A stretch of DNA of 12,864 nt from Nitrososphaerota archaeon. Lineage in GTDB: Archaea; Thermoproteota; Nitrososphaeria; Nitrososphaerales; UBA183. Of this stretch, positions 6,422 to 12,864 are shown piece by piece. A program made the position numbers and the translations under genes. Position 1 is the first letter of the stretch, and the number at the start of each line of letters is the position of its first letter. Where the stretch lies: the NCBI GenBank assembly GCA_027886925.1, contig JAPCJN010000022.1, positions 1 to 12,864 on the forward strand. The letters are read 5' to 3'. The notes under the pieces were generated by a model. The model worked only from the letters and a program-made list of their open reading frames with translations. It did not search any database and was not told where the DNA came from.

Positions 6422-6571
6422 CGCTCCGAAAAATGCGAGCCAGTTAGATTAACGTTGTGAACTCGGTCGGTCGGACAGACGAGTAACACGGTAGTTTCGA
6501 CAATCGATAAAAGCCCATGAGGCAAACAACACAATAAATAGCCGGGACGGAGGGCGCGGAAAAGGCCGCAC
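6422..6571. promoter_or_regulatory. Divergent promoter region, BtuF-like gene / HMG-CoA synthase
   Basis: This 150-bp region carries the leftward TATA-like AGATTAAC (6446-6453) and the rightward AATAAATA (6533-6540). The latter predicts a leader of about 10 nt for the synthase. A small CGGT run (around 6465-6476) and GCGG-AAAAGG-CCGC near the synthase start are seen; neither looks like a strong operator. Confidence 0.5.
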
Positions 6572-7945
6572 ATGATAAAGGTGGGAATCGAGGCGCTCTA
6601 CGTCTACTCGCCCGAATACTACGTCGACAACGCAGAGCTCGCCATAGCCAGGGGGCGGGCACCCGAACACTTCACCGAGGGCGTGGGCGTGAAGGCTTTC
6701 TCCGTGCCACCCCCCAACGAAGACCAGGCGAGCATGGCAGCGACCGCGGCCCACCGACTCATGGAAGCCTACAAGATTTCGCCCAGCGACATCTTCAGGA
6801 TCGACACGCCAACTGAGAGCGGGCTGGACGCCTCGAGGGCCCTCGTCTCCGACGTGGTTGGGATGCTCGAGGACGTTTACGGTAACGGAAGCCTTTCTCA
6901 CGTCTTGGGATACGAGCAGAAGTTCGCGTGCGTCAGCGGGATGGAGCGCTACCTTGACACCGGGGCATGGTTCGCCGCCGGATGGAACAGCGCCAGGTAC
7001 GCGCTCATCGTCGCCACCGACGTCGCGAAATACGAGCTGAACAGCAAGGAAGAGCCGACGCAGGGAGCTGCGGCCGCCGCTGTGCTCATCGGGGCGGACC
7101 CGAGGCTGTTCGAGATAGTCCCGGGCGCGATTGGGTCGGCCTTGAGGAACGAGAAGGGCGACTTCAAGAAGCCGGGTGGCAGGACAGTGGCGTTGGTCGA
7201 TGGGGCCAAGTCCTATGCCTCGTACCTTACGGAGATGAAGCTCGCGTGGCTGAACTTCCAAGCCGCCGCCACAAAGGCTGGGATGGCGAAGCCGACGGGC
7301 GACCAGGCGACGATTGACGGGGTCGACAGGGCGGTCTACCATAACCCTCACAAGAAGATGGTCATCTCGGCCTACGCGTCCCTGCTGATGCACGAGTGGA
7401 GGTCCCTTCCAAGGTGGAAAGGCGTGATTTCCACCATCGGCGAGGAACCGTCGAGGGTAGGGATGGACGACTTCGCCTACTACATGAGCGAGGGTTATTC
7501 GGACTTTAGGCGGAAGTTCATGAATTCCAAGGCGTTCATCGACGACTTTGCGGTCCGGGTCGGCAGCTCGGTCATCGCGCCGGAGCTCGTAGGGAACTCG
7601 TACTCGGTCTCCGTCTTCGTAGGATTGGACAGCCTGTTCGAGAACGACAGGGACGACCTAGCCGGGAAGAAGGTGGTGCTGTGCGGCTATGGGAGCGGAA
7701 GTCATGCGGTCATTCAGGCGAACGTGGTCCCCGATGGATTCAAGGAGGTCTCGAGGAGGTTCGACCTGATGTCAAGGCTGAAAACGAGGAAGAAACTCTC
7801 GATCGAGGAGTACGAGAAGATCCATTCTGGAGTCATCGCCCCTGACGAGTGGCCTCTAGGCTCGACCAGCAGGTTCGTGCTGACGAGCATAGGAGAGGGA
7901 GGCACACGGGCGGAAGGCGACAGGATTTACTCACTAGCGAACTGA
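6572..7945 (+). CDS. mvaS: Hydroxymethylglutaryl-CoA synthase (long, eukaryote/bacteria-like form)
   Basis: A 457-residue thiolase-fold enzyme that condenses acetyl-CoA with acetoacetyl-CoA to HMG-CoA, the committed entry to the mevalonate pathway that feeds archaeal isoprenoid lipids. The catalytic triad is visible: E82 (in DTPTESGLDAS), C120 (FACVSGM, acyl-enzyme cysteine) and H257 (VYHNPHKKM), plus the GNSYS substrate-site loop. It is longer than the usual archaeal enzyme (about 350 residues, commonly beside a thiolase and a DUF35 protein), and neither neighbour is present. The C120-H257 spacing (137) is close to animal enzymes (C129-H264) and wider than S. aureus MvaS (C111-H233). ATG 6572 follows TATA box AATAAATA by about 35 nt. 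The gene ends with a hairpin and T-rich tract. Confidence 0.95.
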   Translation: MIKVGIEALYVYSPEYYVDNAELAIARGRAPEHFTEGVGVKAFSVPPPNEDQASMAATAAHRLMEAYKISPSDIFRIDTPTESGLDASRALVSDVVGMLEDVYGNGSLSHVLGYEQKFACVSGMERYLDTGAWFAAGWNSARYALIVATDVAKYELNSKEEPTQGAAAAAVLIGADPRLFEIVPGAIGSALRNEKGDFKKPGGRTVALVDGAKSYASYLTEMKLAWLNFQAAATKAGMAKPTGDQATIDGVDRAVYHNPHKKMVISAYASLLMHEWRSLPRWKGVISTIGEEPSRVGMDDFAYYMSEGYSDFRRKFMNSKAFIDDFAVRVGSSVIAPELVGNSYSVSVFVGLDSLFENDRDDLAGKKVVLCGYGSGSHAVIQANVVPDGFKEVSRRFDLMSRLKTRKKLSIEEYEKIHSGVIAPDEWPLGSTSRFVLTSIGEGGTRAEGDRIYSLAN

Positions 7946-7953
7946 TCTTGTTT

Positions 7954-7985
7954 CCGCGAAGAGCGGTCCGTCTTCTTTGTCTGTT
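7954..7985 (+). terminator. Likely terminator of the HMG-CoA synthase gene
   Basis: Eight nt after the stop, CCGC-(GAAGA)-GCGG (7954-7966) can form a short stem, followed by a pyrimidine/T-rich stretch at 7969-7985. The tract lies between convergent genes and ends just before the thioredoxin stop. Confidence 0.45.
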
Positions 7986-7991
7986 GTCAGC

Positions 7992-8327
7992 CTAGGGTTT
8001 GAGCGCTGCATCTATCTTCTGCTTGTAGGTCGCGGCCGGCCCTGCCCCGATGACCGTCGCGGCTACTTGGCCGTTCTTGAAGACGATGATGGTCGGGATG
8101 CTCATTATCCCATATTTCATCGCTATTTCGGGGTTCTCGTCGGTGTTCACCTTCGCAAACTTCACTCTTCCCGCGTACTCTTGCGAAAGCTGCTCTATGA
8201 TCGGAGACACCATCCTGCACGGTCCGCACCAATCGGCGTAGAAATCTACGACGGCGGGGGTCTGGGACTTTAGGACCTCCCTCTCGAATTCGGCGCCACT
8301 AAGCTGCTGGAGTGTTTTAGTCGCCAT
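7992..8327 (-). CDS. trxA: Thioredoxin
   Basis: A classical 111-residue thioredoxin, the cytosolic thiol-disulfide reductant for reductases, peroxidases and protein repair. The active site WCGPC lies at 33-37 after DFYADW, D28 is in the expected buried position, the cis-proline is P78 (SIPTI), and the C-terminal helix and glycine motif (KNGQ, then GAGP) follow. Length is normal and no signal peptide is present. ATG 8327 is preceded by the TATA box GGTATAAAG (plus 8361-8369), predicting an 11-nt leader and a single-gene transcript. No thioredoxin reductase lies in the window. Confidence 0.97.
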   Translation of the reverse strand: MATKTLQQLSGAEFEREVLKSQTPAVVDFYADWCGPCRMVSPIIEQLSQEYAGRVKFAKVNTDENPEIAMKYGIMSIPTIIVFKNGQVAATVIGAGPAATYKQKIDAALKP

Positions 8328-8360
8328 ATGAAATCCCTGGGCCCGCGCGATTTGGCCTCC

Positions 8361-8369
8361 CTTTATACC
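8361..8369 (-). promoter_or_regulatory. Thioredoxin TATA box
   Basis: Minus-strand GGTATAAAG is centred about 38 nt from the thioredoxin ATG, a good archaeal TATA match in the expected place for a short-leader transcript. Confidence 0.6.
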
Positions 8370-8438
8370 TTTGGAAATATCACGACGGATGGGCAGGCGG
8401 CCCTCGATAGGACAGCGAAAATCTCGGTTTTCTTTCAG

Positions 8439-8807
8439 CTAGAGCCCAAACTTCGCGATGGCCTCTTTGTCCACCTTCTTCAGTTCCGCGATGACGTGCT
8501 CCCTGTCCTCGTCCTTGTCGACCATCCGATAAAGGAGGCCCTTCACTACGCCGTGTTCTCTGAAGGTGTCCACATACCAGCCGCAAACGAGCCACTCGTG
8601 AGGCTCTTTCTTGCTCCTCAAGATCGTGATCATGTTGTAGGGGGTCGGATGGTAGACGTGGATAGGGTTCCGCTCGTACTGCCGCTTCACCTCCATGGGA
8701 ATCAACTGGGCTCCGGTCGGGATAGATTCAAGCCCGGAGGCTTGCGTCTGTTTGTGCGTCGGTCCTCGCGAGAATGGGTTCTTCACGTGTCTTCTTCTTC
8801 TTTTCAT
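8439..8807 (-). CDS. Hypothetical basic protein
   Basis: A 122-residue protein from ATG 8807, family not recognised. The first 36 residues are low in hydrophobics and rich in Arg/Lys (MKRRRRHVKN), probably a disordered, nucleic-acid-facing leader. Residues about 38-122 look folded: strands including HPTPYNMITILRS and EWLVCGWYVDTF, then an acidic-basic C-terminal helix (DKDEDREHVIAELKKVDKEA). ATG 8807 is favoured because a TATA-like GGTTTTACA (plus 8826-8834) lies about 24 nt upstream, the leaderless pattern; TTG 8882 would add 25 residues of poor composition, and an internal ATG at 8696 would give 85 residues. It is divergent from the permease and upstream of thioredoxin, with which it probably shares no transcript. 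Confidence 0.6.
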   Translation of the reverse strand: MKRRRRHVKNPFSRGPTHKQTQASGLESIPTGAQLIPMEVKRQYERNPIHVYHPTPYNMITILRSKKEPHEWLVCGWYVDTFREHGVVKGLLYRMVDKDEDREHVIAELKKVDKEAIAKFGL

Positions 8808-8920
8808 GAGCTGCCTTGCCGAGGCTGTAAAACCTTTCCGTGTGCCTTGGCGAGGAGCGCGAACGAAGGGGAATAACAACATAATAGCTAGGGCAAGAGA
8901 GAGGGTCTGGCATCCTTAGA

Positions 8921-10534
8921 GTGACCGAAGACAGAGGGGAGAGACTCGCCGGGTCCGCGGAAGGCCGTTTCTTCGTGAGACGGGCGACGGGATTGGTCAG
9001 GCAGCTCTCCGCCCTCGACGTCTTCACCTGGAGCATCATCTTCTTCCCCTGGCTGACGAGCTGGGCCGGAATCTTCTGGGTGACGCCCGATTACTATCAG
9101 AACGTGAACTACTACGCCAGCCTGGCGGTTTGGGCGGTGATAGCCGTTGTTATCGTCCTCCTTTATTGGCAGCTCACCTCGGTGATGCCGAGGTCGGGCG
9201 GAGACTACGTGTTCATCTCGAGGGTCCTCTCGAGCCCGGTCGGGTTCGTCGCGAGCTTCCTCTTCTTCGTCGCCATACTCATCTCGGCGGGGTCCGGGTC
9301 GTATTGGGCGTTCTCAGAGGCGGGGACGCAGCTCTCTTTCACGGGACAGGCGCTCAACGACCAGGGGCTCCTCTCGCTTGGAAACTTCATCACGCCGGGA
9401 GTGACCGATTCGCCCGCGACCCTGATGGTGGTCGGGATGGTCATCCTAGGAATAGGCGCGACCCTGGTCATCGCCGGCGGGAGGCTGTTCAAGCTCGTCG
9501 TCTACTCCTTCTTCGCCTATGGCGTCTTCGCGATGCTCCTGGTGATGGCGATCTTCCTCACGAGCAGCCACGCTGACTTTGTGAACGCCTACAACGGATA
9601 CTTCCAGGGCGGCTCTCCCAAGGTGTTCTCCGACGCCGCCACGCACGGATACGTTCCGGGCGCGAGCCTGGCCGGCCTGGGCGCGATCGTCCCCCTCCTC
9701 TTCGTGAGCATCGGGCCTTATCCGGTCATGCAGTTCGTGGGAGGAGAGATCAGGAGGCCCCGCAGGTCCCTCCTCTACGGACTGGTCCTGGCCGAGGCGT
9801 TGTCCATCGCGATTTGGTTCGGCCTTACCTACCTGCTCGACAACGTCGTCGGGCTGCCATTCATCGAGGCCTGGGCGATCCAGAACGGCGGGTCAGCGGG
9901 CGTCCCTCTCTCCACTGTCCCAACTGCGTTCGCGACGGTTCTCAATCCGAGCAGCGTCCTCCTCTGGCTGATCGTCGTCGGGCTGTTCATCGGCAACATA
10001 GGCTGGTCTTGGCTGAGCCTCGTCTTCATCAGCAGGCTCTTCCTCGCCTGGTCCTTCGACAGGGTCATGCCCTCCTTCCTGGCGAAGGTGAGCGACAGGT
10101 TCCACACGCCGATATACGCGATCCTGGCGGGAGCGATGTTCGCGATAATCCCGATGTATCTCCAGTACTTCACTTCCTTCATCACCGCACAGGTCAACGC
10201 AGTCTTCTTCTACAGCATAGTATGGTTCCTGGCCGCCATCAGCGCGGCCCTGATACCTTTCACGCTGCGGGGGGTCTACGAGTCTGCGACCGGGGGAAAG
10301 AGCCGGCGGATCCCGCTGATCTCGGTCCTGGGGGTCGTCGCCGCAGCGCTGTTCGCTTACCTGGGATACAACAGCATCTCCAACCCCGCTGTGGGCCCGT
10401 TCCAGTTGTCGGCCCAGCTTTCCACGGTTGGGATAGTGCTGGTACCTGTGGTGATCTATGCCGTGTCCTACAGATACCACAAGAAGAGGGGGTTCGACCT
10501 GCGCTTCGTCCAGTCACAGATCCCGCCGGAGTGA
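8921..10534 (+). CDS. APC-superfamily amino acid (amine) permease
   Basis: A 537-residue integral membrane protein with about 12 transmembrane segments (roughly 33-55, 66-86, 107-128, 166-186, 189-213, 247-270, 286-308, 345-375, 398-420, 427-448, 464-482, 500-518). It should be a secondary importer of an amino acid or related amine. APC family signs: MPRSGGDYVF (89-98) after helix 2, FVGGEIRRPRRS (272-283) in the loop after helix 6, and the DRVMPSFLAKVSDRFHTP segment (380-397). The substrate cannot be read from the sequence. GTG 8921 follows a TATA-like ACATAATAG (8879-8887) by about 38 nt. The amidohydrolase follows after only a short gap, so the two are probably one transcript and one pathway. 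Confidence 0.92.
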   Translation: MTEDRGERLAGSAEGRFFVRRATGLVRQLSALDVFTWSIIFFPWLTSWAGIFWVTPDYYQNVNYYASLAVWAVIAVVIVLLYWQLTSVMPRSGGDYVFISRVLSSPVGFVASFLFFVAILISAGSGSYWAFSEAGTQLSFTGQALNDQGLLSLGNFITPGVTDSPATLMVVGMVILGIGATLVIAGGRLFKLVVYSFFAYGVFAMLLVMAIFLTSSHADFVNAYNGYFQGGSPKVFSDAATHGYVPGASLAGLGAIVPLLFVSIGPYPVMQFVGGEIRRPRRSLLYGLVLAEALSIAIWFGLTYLLDNVVGLPFIEAWAIQNGGSAGVPLSTVPTAFATVLNPSSVLLWLIVVGLFIGNIGWSWLSLVFISRLFLAWSFDRVMPSFLAKVSDRFHTPIYAILAGAMFAIIPMYLQYFTSFITAQVNAVFFYSIVWFLAAISAALIPFTLRGVYESATGGKSRRIPLISVLGVVAAALFAYLGYNSISNPAVGPFQLSAQLSTVGIVLVPVVIYAVSYRYHKKRGFDLRFVQSQIPPE

Positions 10535-10605
10535 GCGGGAACAAAGTCAGGTAGAAGAAGATGGGTGCTGAGCGACATCCAAGTCCGCCGTCGAGAGGAG
10601 GCAAG

Positions 10606-11343
10606 GTGATCCCAACCGCCACGATAGCAGGAAAAATCATCGACGCTCACTCCCACGTAGGGAGGTTCGGCAGCTGGGCGAACGTCTCCTGCTCCGCCAG
10701 TGAACTCCTCGAACAGATGGACGACTTCAATGTAGAGTCGTCGCTGCTCTTTGCTCTCGACAACGAGCTGGTCCGCAGGGCGATACGCGACCACCCCGGG
10801 CGGTTCACAGGATACGTGTGGCCGAATCCGCACGATCGGGGGGCGCTCTCGTTGGTGAGGCGGGCGGTGAAAGAATGGGGGTTCAAGGGCATAAAACTGC
10901 ACCCCCTGATCCACGCGTTCCTTCCTACCGACGAAGAGGTATTGCCCATCGTCGAATTCGCAGAGAAAGAGCGTATCCCCGTCGCCATCCATTCAGGGCA
11001 CCCCCCCTTCTCGTTGCCCTGGAGCATTGGAGAGCTGGCGGAGATGTATCCGAAGGTCACAGTGGTCATGCTCCACATGGGACATGCTCACGGCGTCTAC
11101 ATGCAGGCCGCAATCAACACGGCGAAGAGGTATGACAACATCATTTTGGAGACCTCCGGCGTCTCGATGCACTCCAAGATCAGGGAAGCGGTGGAGAAGG
11201 TGGGGGAGGAGAGGGTGGTCTTTGGCTCGGATTACCCGTTCCACGACTACTCGGTCGAGCTGCAAAAGGTCGTAGCCGCCAGACTGAGCAGGCACCAGCT
11301 TGATTTGGTGCTCTACGAGAACGCGAAGAAGTTCTTGGTATAA
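10606..11343 (+). CDS. Amidohydrolase (Amidohydro_2 / TIM-barrel metal hydrolase)
   Basis: This 245-residue metal-dependent TIM-barrel enzyme has IDAHSHVG near the N-terminus (the HxH metal pair, His15 and His17), GIKLHP (Lys97, His99), IHSGHPPF (His129, His132), LHMGHAHG (His157, His160) and the GSDYP aspartate (Asp209). Relatives hydrolyse C-N or C-O bonds or decarboxylate aromatic acids, so the reaction is open. I chose GTG 10606 because AGAGGAGG lies just upstream, the best Shine-Dalgarno in the window; the earlier ATG 10561 (26 nt after the permease stop, weak AGGT signal) adds 15 non-conserved residues and is the alternative. Its place behind the permease suggests it acts on the imported compound. 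Confidence 0.9.
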   Translation: MIPTATIAGKIIDAHSHVGRFGSWANVSCSASELLEQMDDFNVESSLLFALDNELVRRAIRDHPGRFTGYVWPNPHDRGALSLVRRAVKEWGFKGIKLHPLIHAFLPTDEEVLPIVEFAEKERIPVAIHSGHPPFSLPWSIGELAEMYPKVTVVMLHMGHAHGVYMQAAINTAKRYDNIILETSGVSMHSKIREAVEKVGEERVVFGSDYPFHDYSVELQKVVAARLSRHQLDLVLYENAKKFLV

Positions 11344-11354
11344 GTCGCCCGTCC

Positions 11355-11405
11355 GCTAGGTCGTTCGGTCGCTAGGTCGTTCGGTCGCTAGGTCGTTCGG
11401 TCGCT
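11355..11405. repeat. Three perfect tandem copies of a 16-bp unit
   Basis: GCTAGGTCGTTCGGTC is repeated exactly at 11355-11370, 11371-11386 and 11387-11402, with a partial fourth (GCT). The tract sits between the converging stops of the amidohydrolase (11343) and the peptidase (11405-11407). The unit is not a multiple of three, so it is not a coding repeat. There are no spacers, so it is not a CRISPR. Confidence 0.85.
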
Positions 11406-12864
11406 CAACCGGCCGCCTGCGAGAGACTCTTCACGTATGCGCCCTCGTCGAGCAGCGAGAAGCCGAGGTCCAGCGACTGGCCGGGGCTCATTAGTTCGAC
11501 GACCATCTTGCCGCTGCCACGTTCTCTCCAGTATCTTTCTCCGAACCTTGCGACCAACGCGTTGCGAAGCTCGAGTGCTCGGACCGCCGCGACCAGGTAA
11601 GAGGGCGAGTAGAGGAAGTACTCTGGCAGGACGTGGTGAAGCTTCCAGTAGGCCCCTGGGTATCGGATGCCGAGGAAGCGTTCCGTGAGGTCCGAATAAA
11701 GACCGTCGAGGTCGTCGAAGGACACAGCGTCGTGCCAATACCTCAGCTTGAAGGCGGAGTTTGCGGAGTAGAACGAAGCGAAGAAGAGGCTGTTGAACCT
11801 GAAGCGCTCGAGGACGTCCTCGGCGACGTCGCGCGGCATCCCAAGCTCCTTCGTGAGGAAGGCCTTCTCGTGGATCAGCCCCTCGAAGAAGATCGAGAAT
11901 ATCTCCGCGACGCCGTTGGCAACCCCGTAGCGGTCCGCGAAGCTCGCATTGGCGTCTATCGATGAGAAGTGTATCCCATGGCCGAACTCGTGGAACACGG
12001 AGGCAAAGTCATCCAGCGGGTTCGACATTCTGTAGGAGATGCGGACGTCGGTCGGCACCTTGATGGCGGAGCAAAAGGCCGACGCGTTCTTCCCCTTGCG
12101 GTCGGCGTCGTCGACGGCAATCTTTGAGGCGTCCAACCCCATCAGCTTCATCGTCCTCACGACCTTGTCGAGGGGCTCTTCCTTCGTGGGGAGCCTCTCA
12201 GCGTATCGCCTGAAGACGCGGTTCCTGAAGAAGTAGTAGTCGTCGTAGTATTCGGCCGGCCTGCCGAGGATCTCCTTGGAGTATCGCTCGAGACACTCTC
12301 TGAAAGGACGCCTGGCCATCTCACCCAGGTTCTCTACCAGGGAGATCAACCTCTCATAGGAGAGACGCTCTTGTTCGAGGTAGACCGAAAGAGGGTCGGT
12401 GTCGAACCGCTCGAGGAGGCTCCTGTAGGTTTCGAACCTCGTCTGAACCAGTGGCGCGACGACGCTCGATTTGGCGACAAAGTCGTCGAAGACCGACTTG
12501 CGGGCAGCAGAGTCGTCGGTGCTCGCGGCGAACTGCCTCCAAGAGCCCCAATTGACCGGGTTTCCCTTGAACCGGAAATCGCGGGAGGCAATCTTTGATG
12601 CCCTCGCCTCGTGGAGCTTCAGAAGCTGCCTGTAGGTCCGGGCGGTGGCCACCGTTCCGAGCGACATCAGGAACAGCTCTCGCGACTTTGCTTTCCCTCG
12701 CCGGTAGGCCTTTACAAAGGTCATAGAGTGCACCTCCGACCTTCTCTCAAGGAGCGCGAGGCGCTTCTCGTCTATTTTCAAGCCCACGAGCTGCCTGAAG
12801 TAGAGGAGGTTCTTCGCTGTCTCGAGCGACTCTGCCTCATACGTCCATCGTTGGAGAGAGGGAG
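11405..12864 (-). CDS. M3-family zinc oligopeptidase (PepF/thimet-like), cut by the right edge
   Basis: A cytoplasmic metallopeptidase that should degrade short peptides. At least 484 residues are visible, and the frame stays open to the window end: codons upstream of the internal GTG 12787 read WTYEAESLETAKNLLYFRQL, a natural continuation, so the true start lies beyond the window and roughly 80-110 residues are missing compared with PepF-type enzymes. Zinc site, counting from GTG 12787: HEFGHGIH at 266-273 (His266, Glu267, His270), and E295 in NGVAEIFSIFFEGL as third ligand, with E302 behind it. The late Tyr-rich segment YPGAYWKLHHVLPEYF (about 375-391) matches the substrate-binding region of M3 enzymes. 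The peptides produced or consumed cannot be specified. It converges on the amidohydrolase. Confidence 0.93.
   Translation of the reverse strand, partial: PSLQRWTYEAESLETAKNLLYFRQLVGLKIDEKRLALLERRSEVHSMTFVKAYRRGKAKSRELFLMSLGTVATARTYRQLLKLHEARASKIASRDFRFKGNPVNWGSWRQFAASTDDSAARKSVFDDFVAKSSVVAPLVQTRFETYRSLLERFDTDPLSVYLEQERLSYERLISLVENLGEMARRPFRECLERYSKEILGRPAEYYDDYYFFRNRVFRRYAERLPTKEEPLDKVVRTMKLMGLDASKIAVDDADRKGKNASAFCSAIKVPTDVRISYRMSNPLDDFASVFHEFGHGIHFSSIDANASFADRYGVANGVAEIFSIFFEGLIHEKAFLTKELGMPRDVAEDVLERFRFNSLFFASFYSANSAFKLRYWHDAVSFDDLDGLYSDLTERFLGIRYPGAYWKLHHVLPEYFLYSPSYLVAAVRALELRNALVARFGERYWRERGSGKMVVELMSPGQSLDLGFSLLDEGAYVKSLSQAAG

Noticed and set aside
8328..8876. Plus-strand 182-codon frame opposite the basic hypothetical protein
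   Set aside because: It lies antisense to the better-supported minus-strand gene and covers the thioredoxin promoter.
9814..10554. Plus-strand 246-codon frame inside the permease
   Set aside because: It is an out-of-frame shadow of the permease, rich in Arg/Pro/His, with no membrane segments.
11355..11405. CRISPR array
   Set aside because: The copies are contiguous with no spacers, the unit is only 16 bp, and there are no cas genes.

Overview
The window reads as a GC-rich archaeal chromosome segment, by eye about 60% GC. The archaeal assignment rests on a complete group II chaperonin (thermosome) with a Gly/Met-rich tail, TATA-type promoters in front of most genes, many apparently leaderless or near-leaderless starts, and heavy AGG/AGA arginine codon use. 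The thermosome sequence and a long HMG-CoA synthase for isoprenoid lipid synthesis fit a TACK-type lineage, perhaps Nitrososphaeria-related; that placement is inference. The amino-acid-type permease, amidohydrolase, oligopeptidase and DAO-type oxidoreductase suggest a heterotroph that uses amino acids or peptides.

Left part (1-3800): the N-terminal end of a DAO-family flavoprotein leaves the window on the minus strand. A metallo-beta-lactamase-fold hydrolase follows on the plus strand. A weakly coding 315-bp convergent gap comes next, then the thermosome and a pterin-4a-carbinolamine dehydratase, both on the minus strand. The thermosome promoter carries a perfect 9-bp inverted repeat across its TATA box.

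Middle (3800-6450): four small genes of uncertain function. One is a four-helix membrane protein with two Gln/Gly/His hairpins that resembles a half-size heme A synthase. Two are plus-strand unknowns, one with a short hydrophobic segment and one with an acidic tail. The fourth is an unknown minus-strand gene just downstream of a cobalamin-binding-protein-like (BtuF fold) gene that lacks a signal peptide.

Right part (6450-12864): a eukaryote-length HMG-CoA synthase (mevalonate pathway), a classical thioredoxin, a basic small unknown protein, an APC-superfamily permease in an apparent operon with an Amidohydro_2-type hydrolase, and an M3-family oligopeptidase that runs off the right edge.

No mobile element, CRISPR array, rRNA or tRNA was found. 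Most genes are ordinary cellular functions. The points that most merit a second look are the thermosome promoter operator, the CtaA-like mini membrane protein, the spacing of catalytic residues in the HMG-CoA synthase, the permease-amidohydrolase pair, the signal-less BtuF-like protein with its small partner, and the short direct repeats at convergent gene ends.
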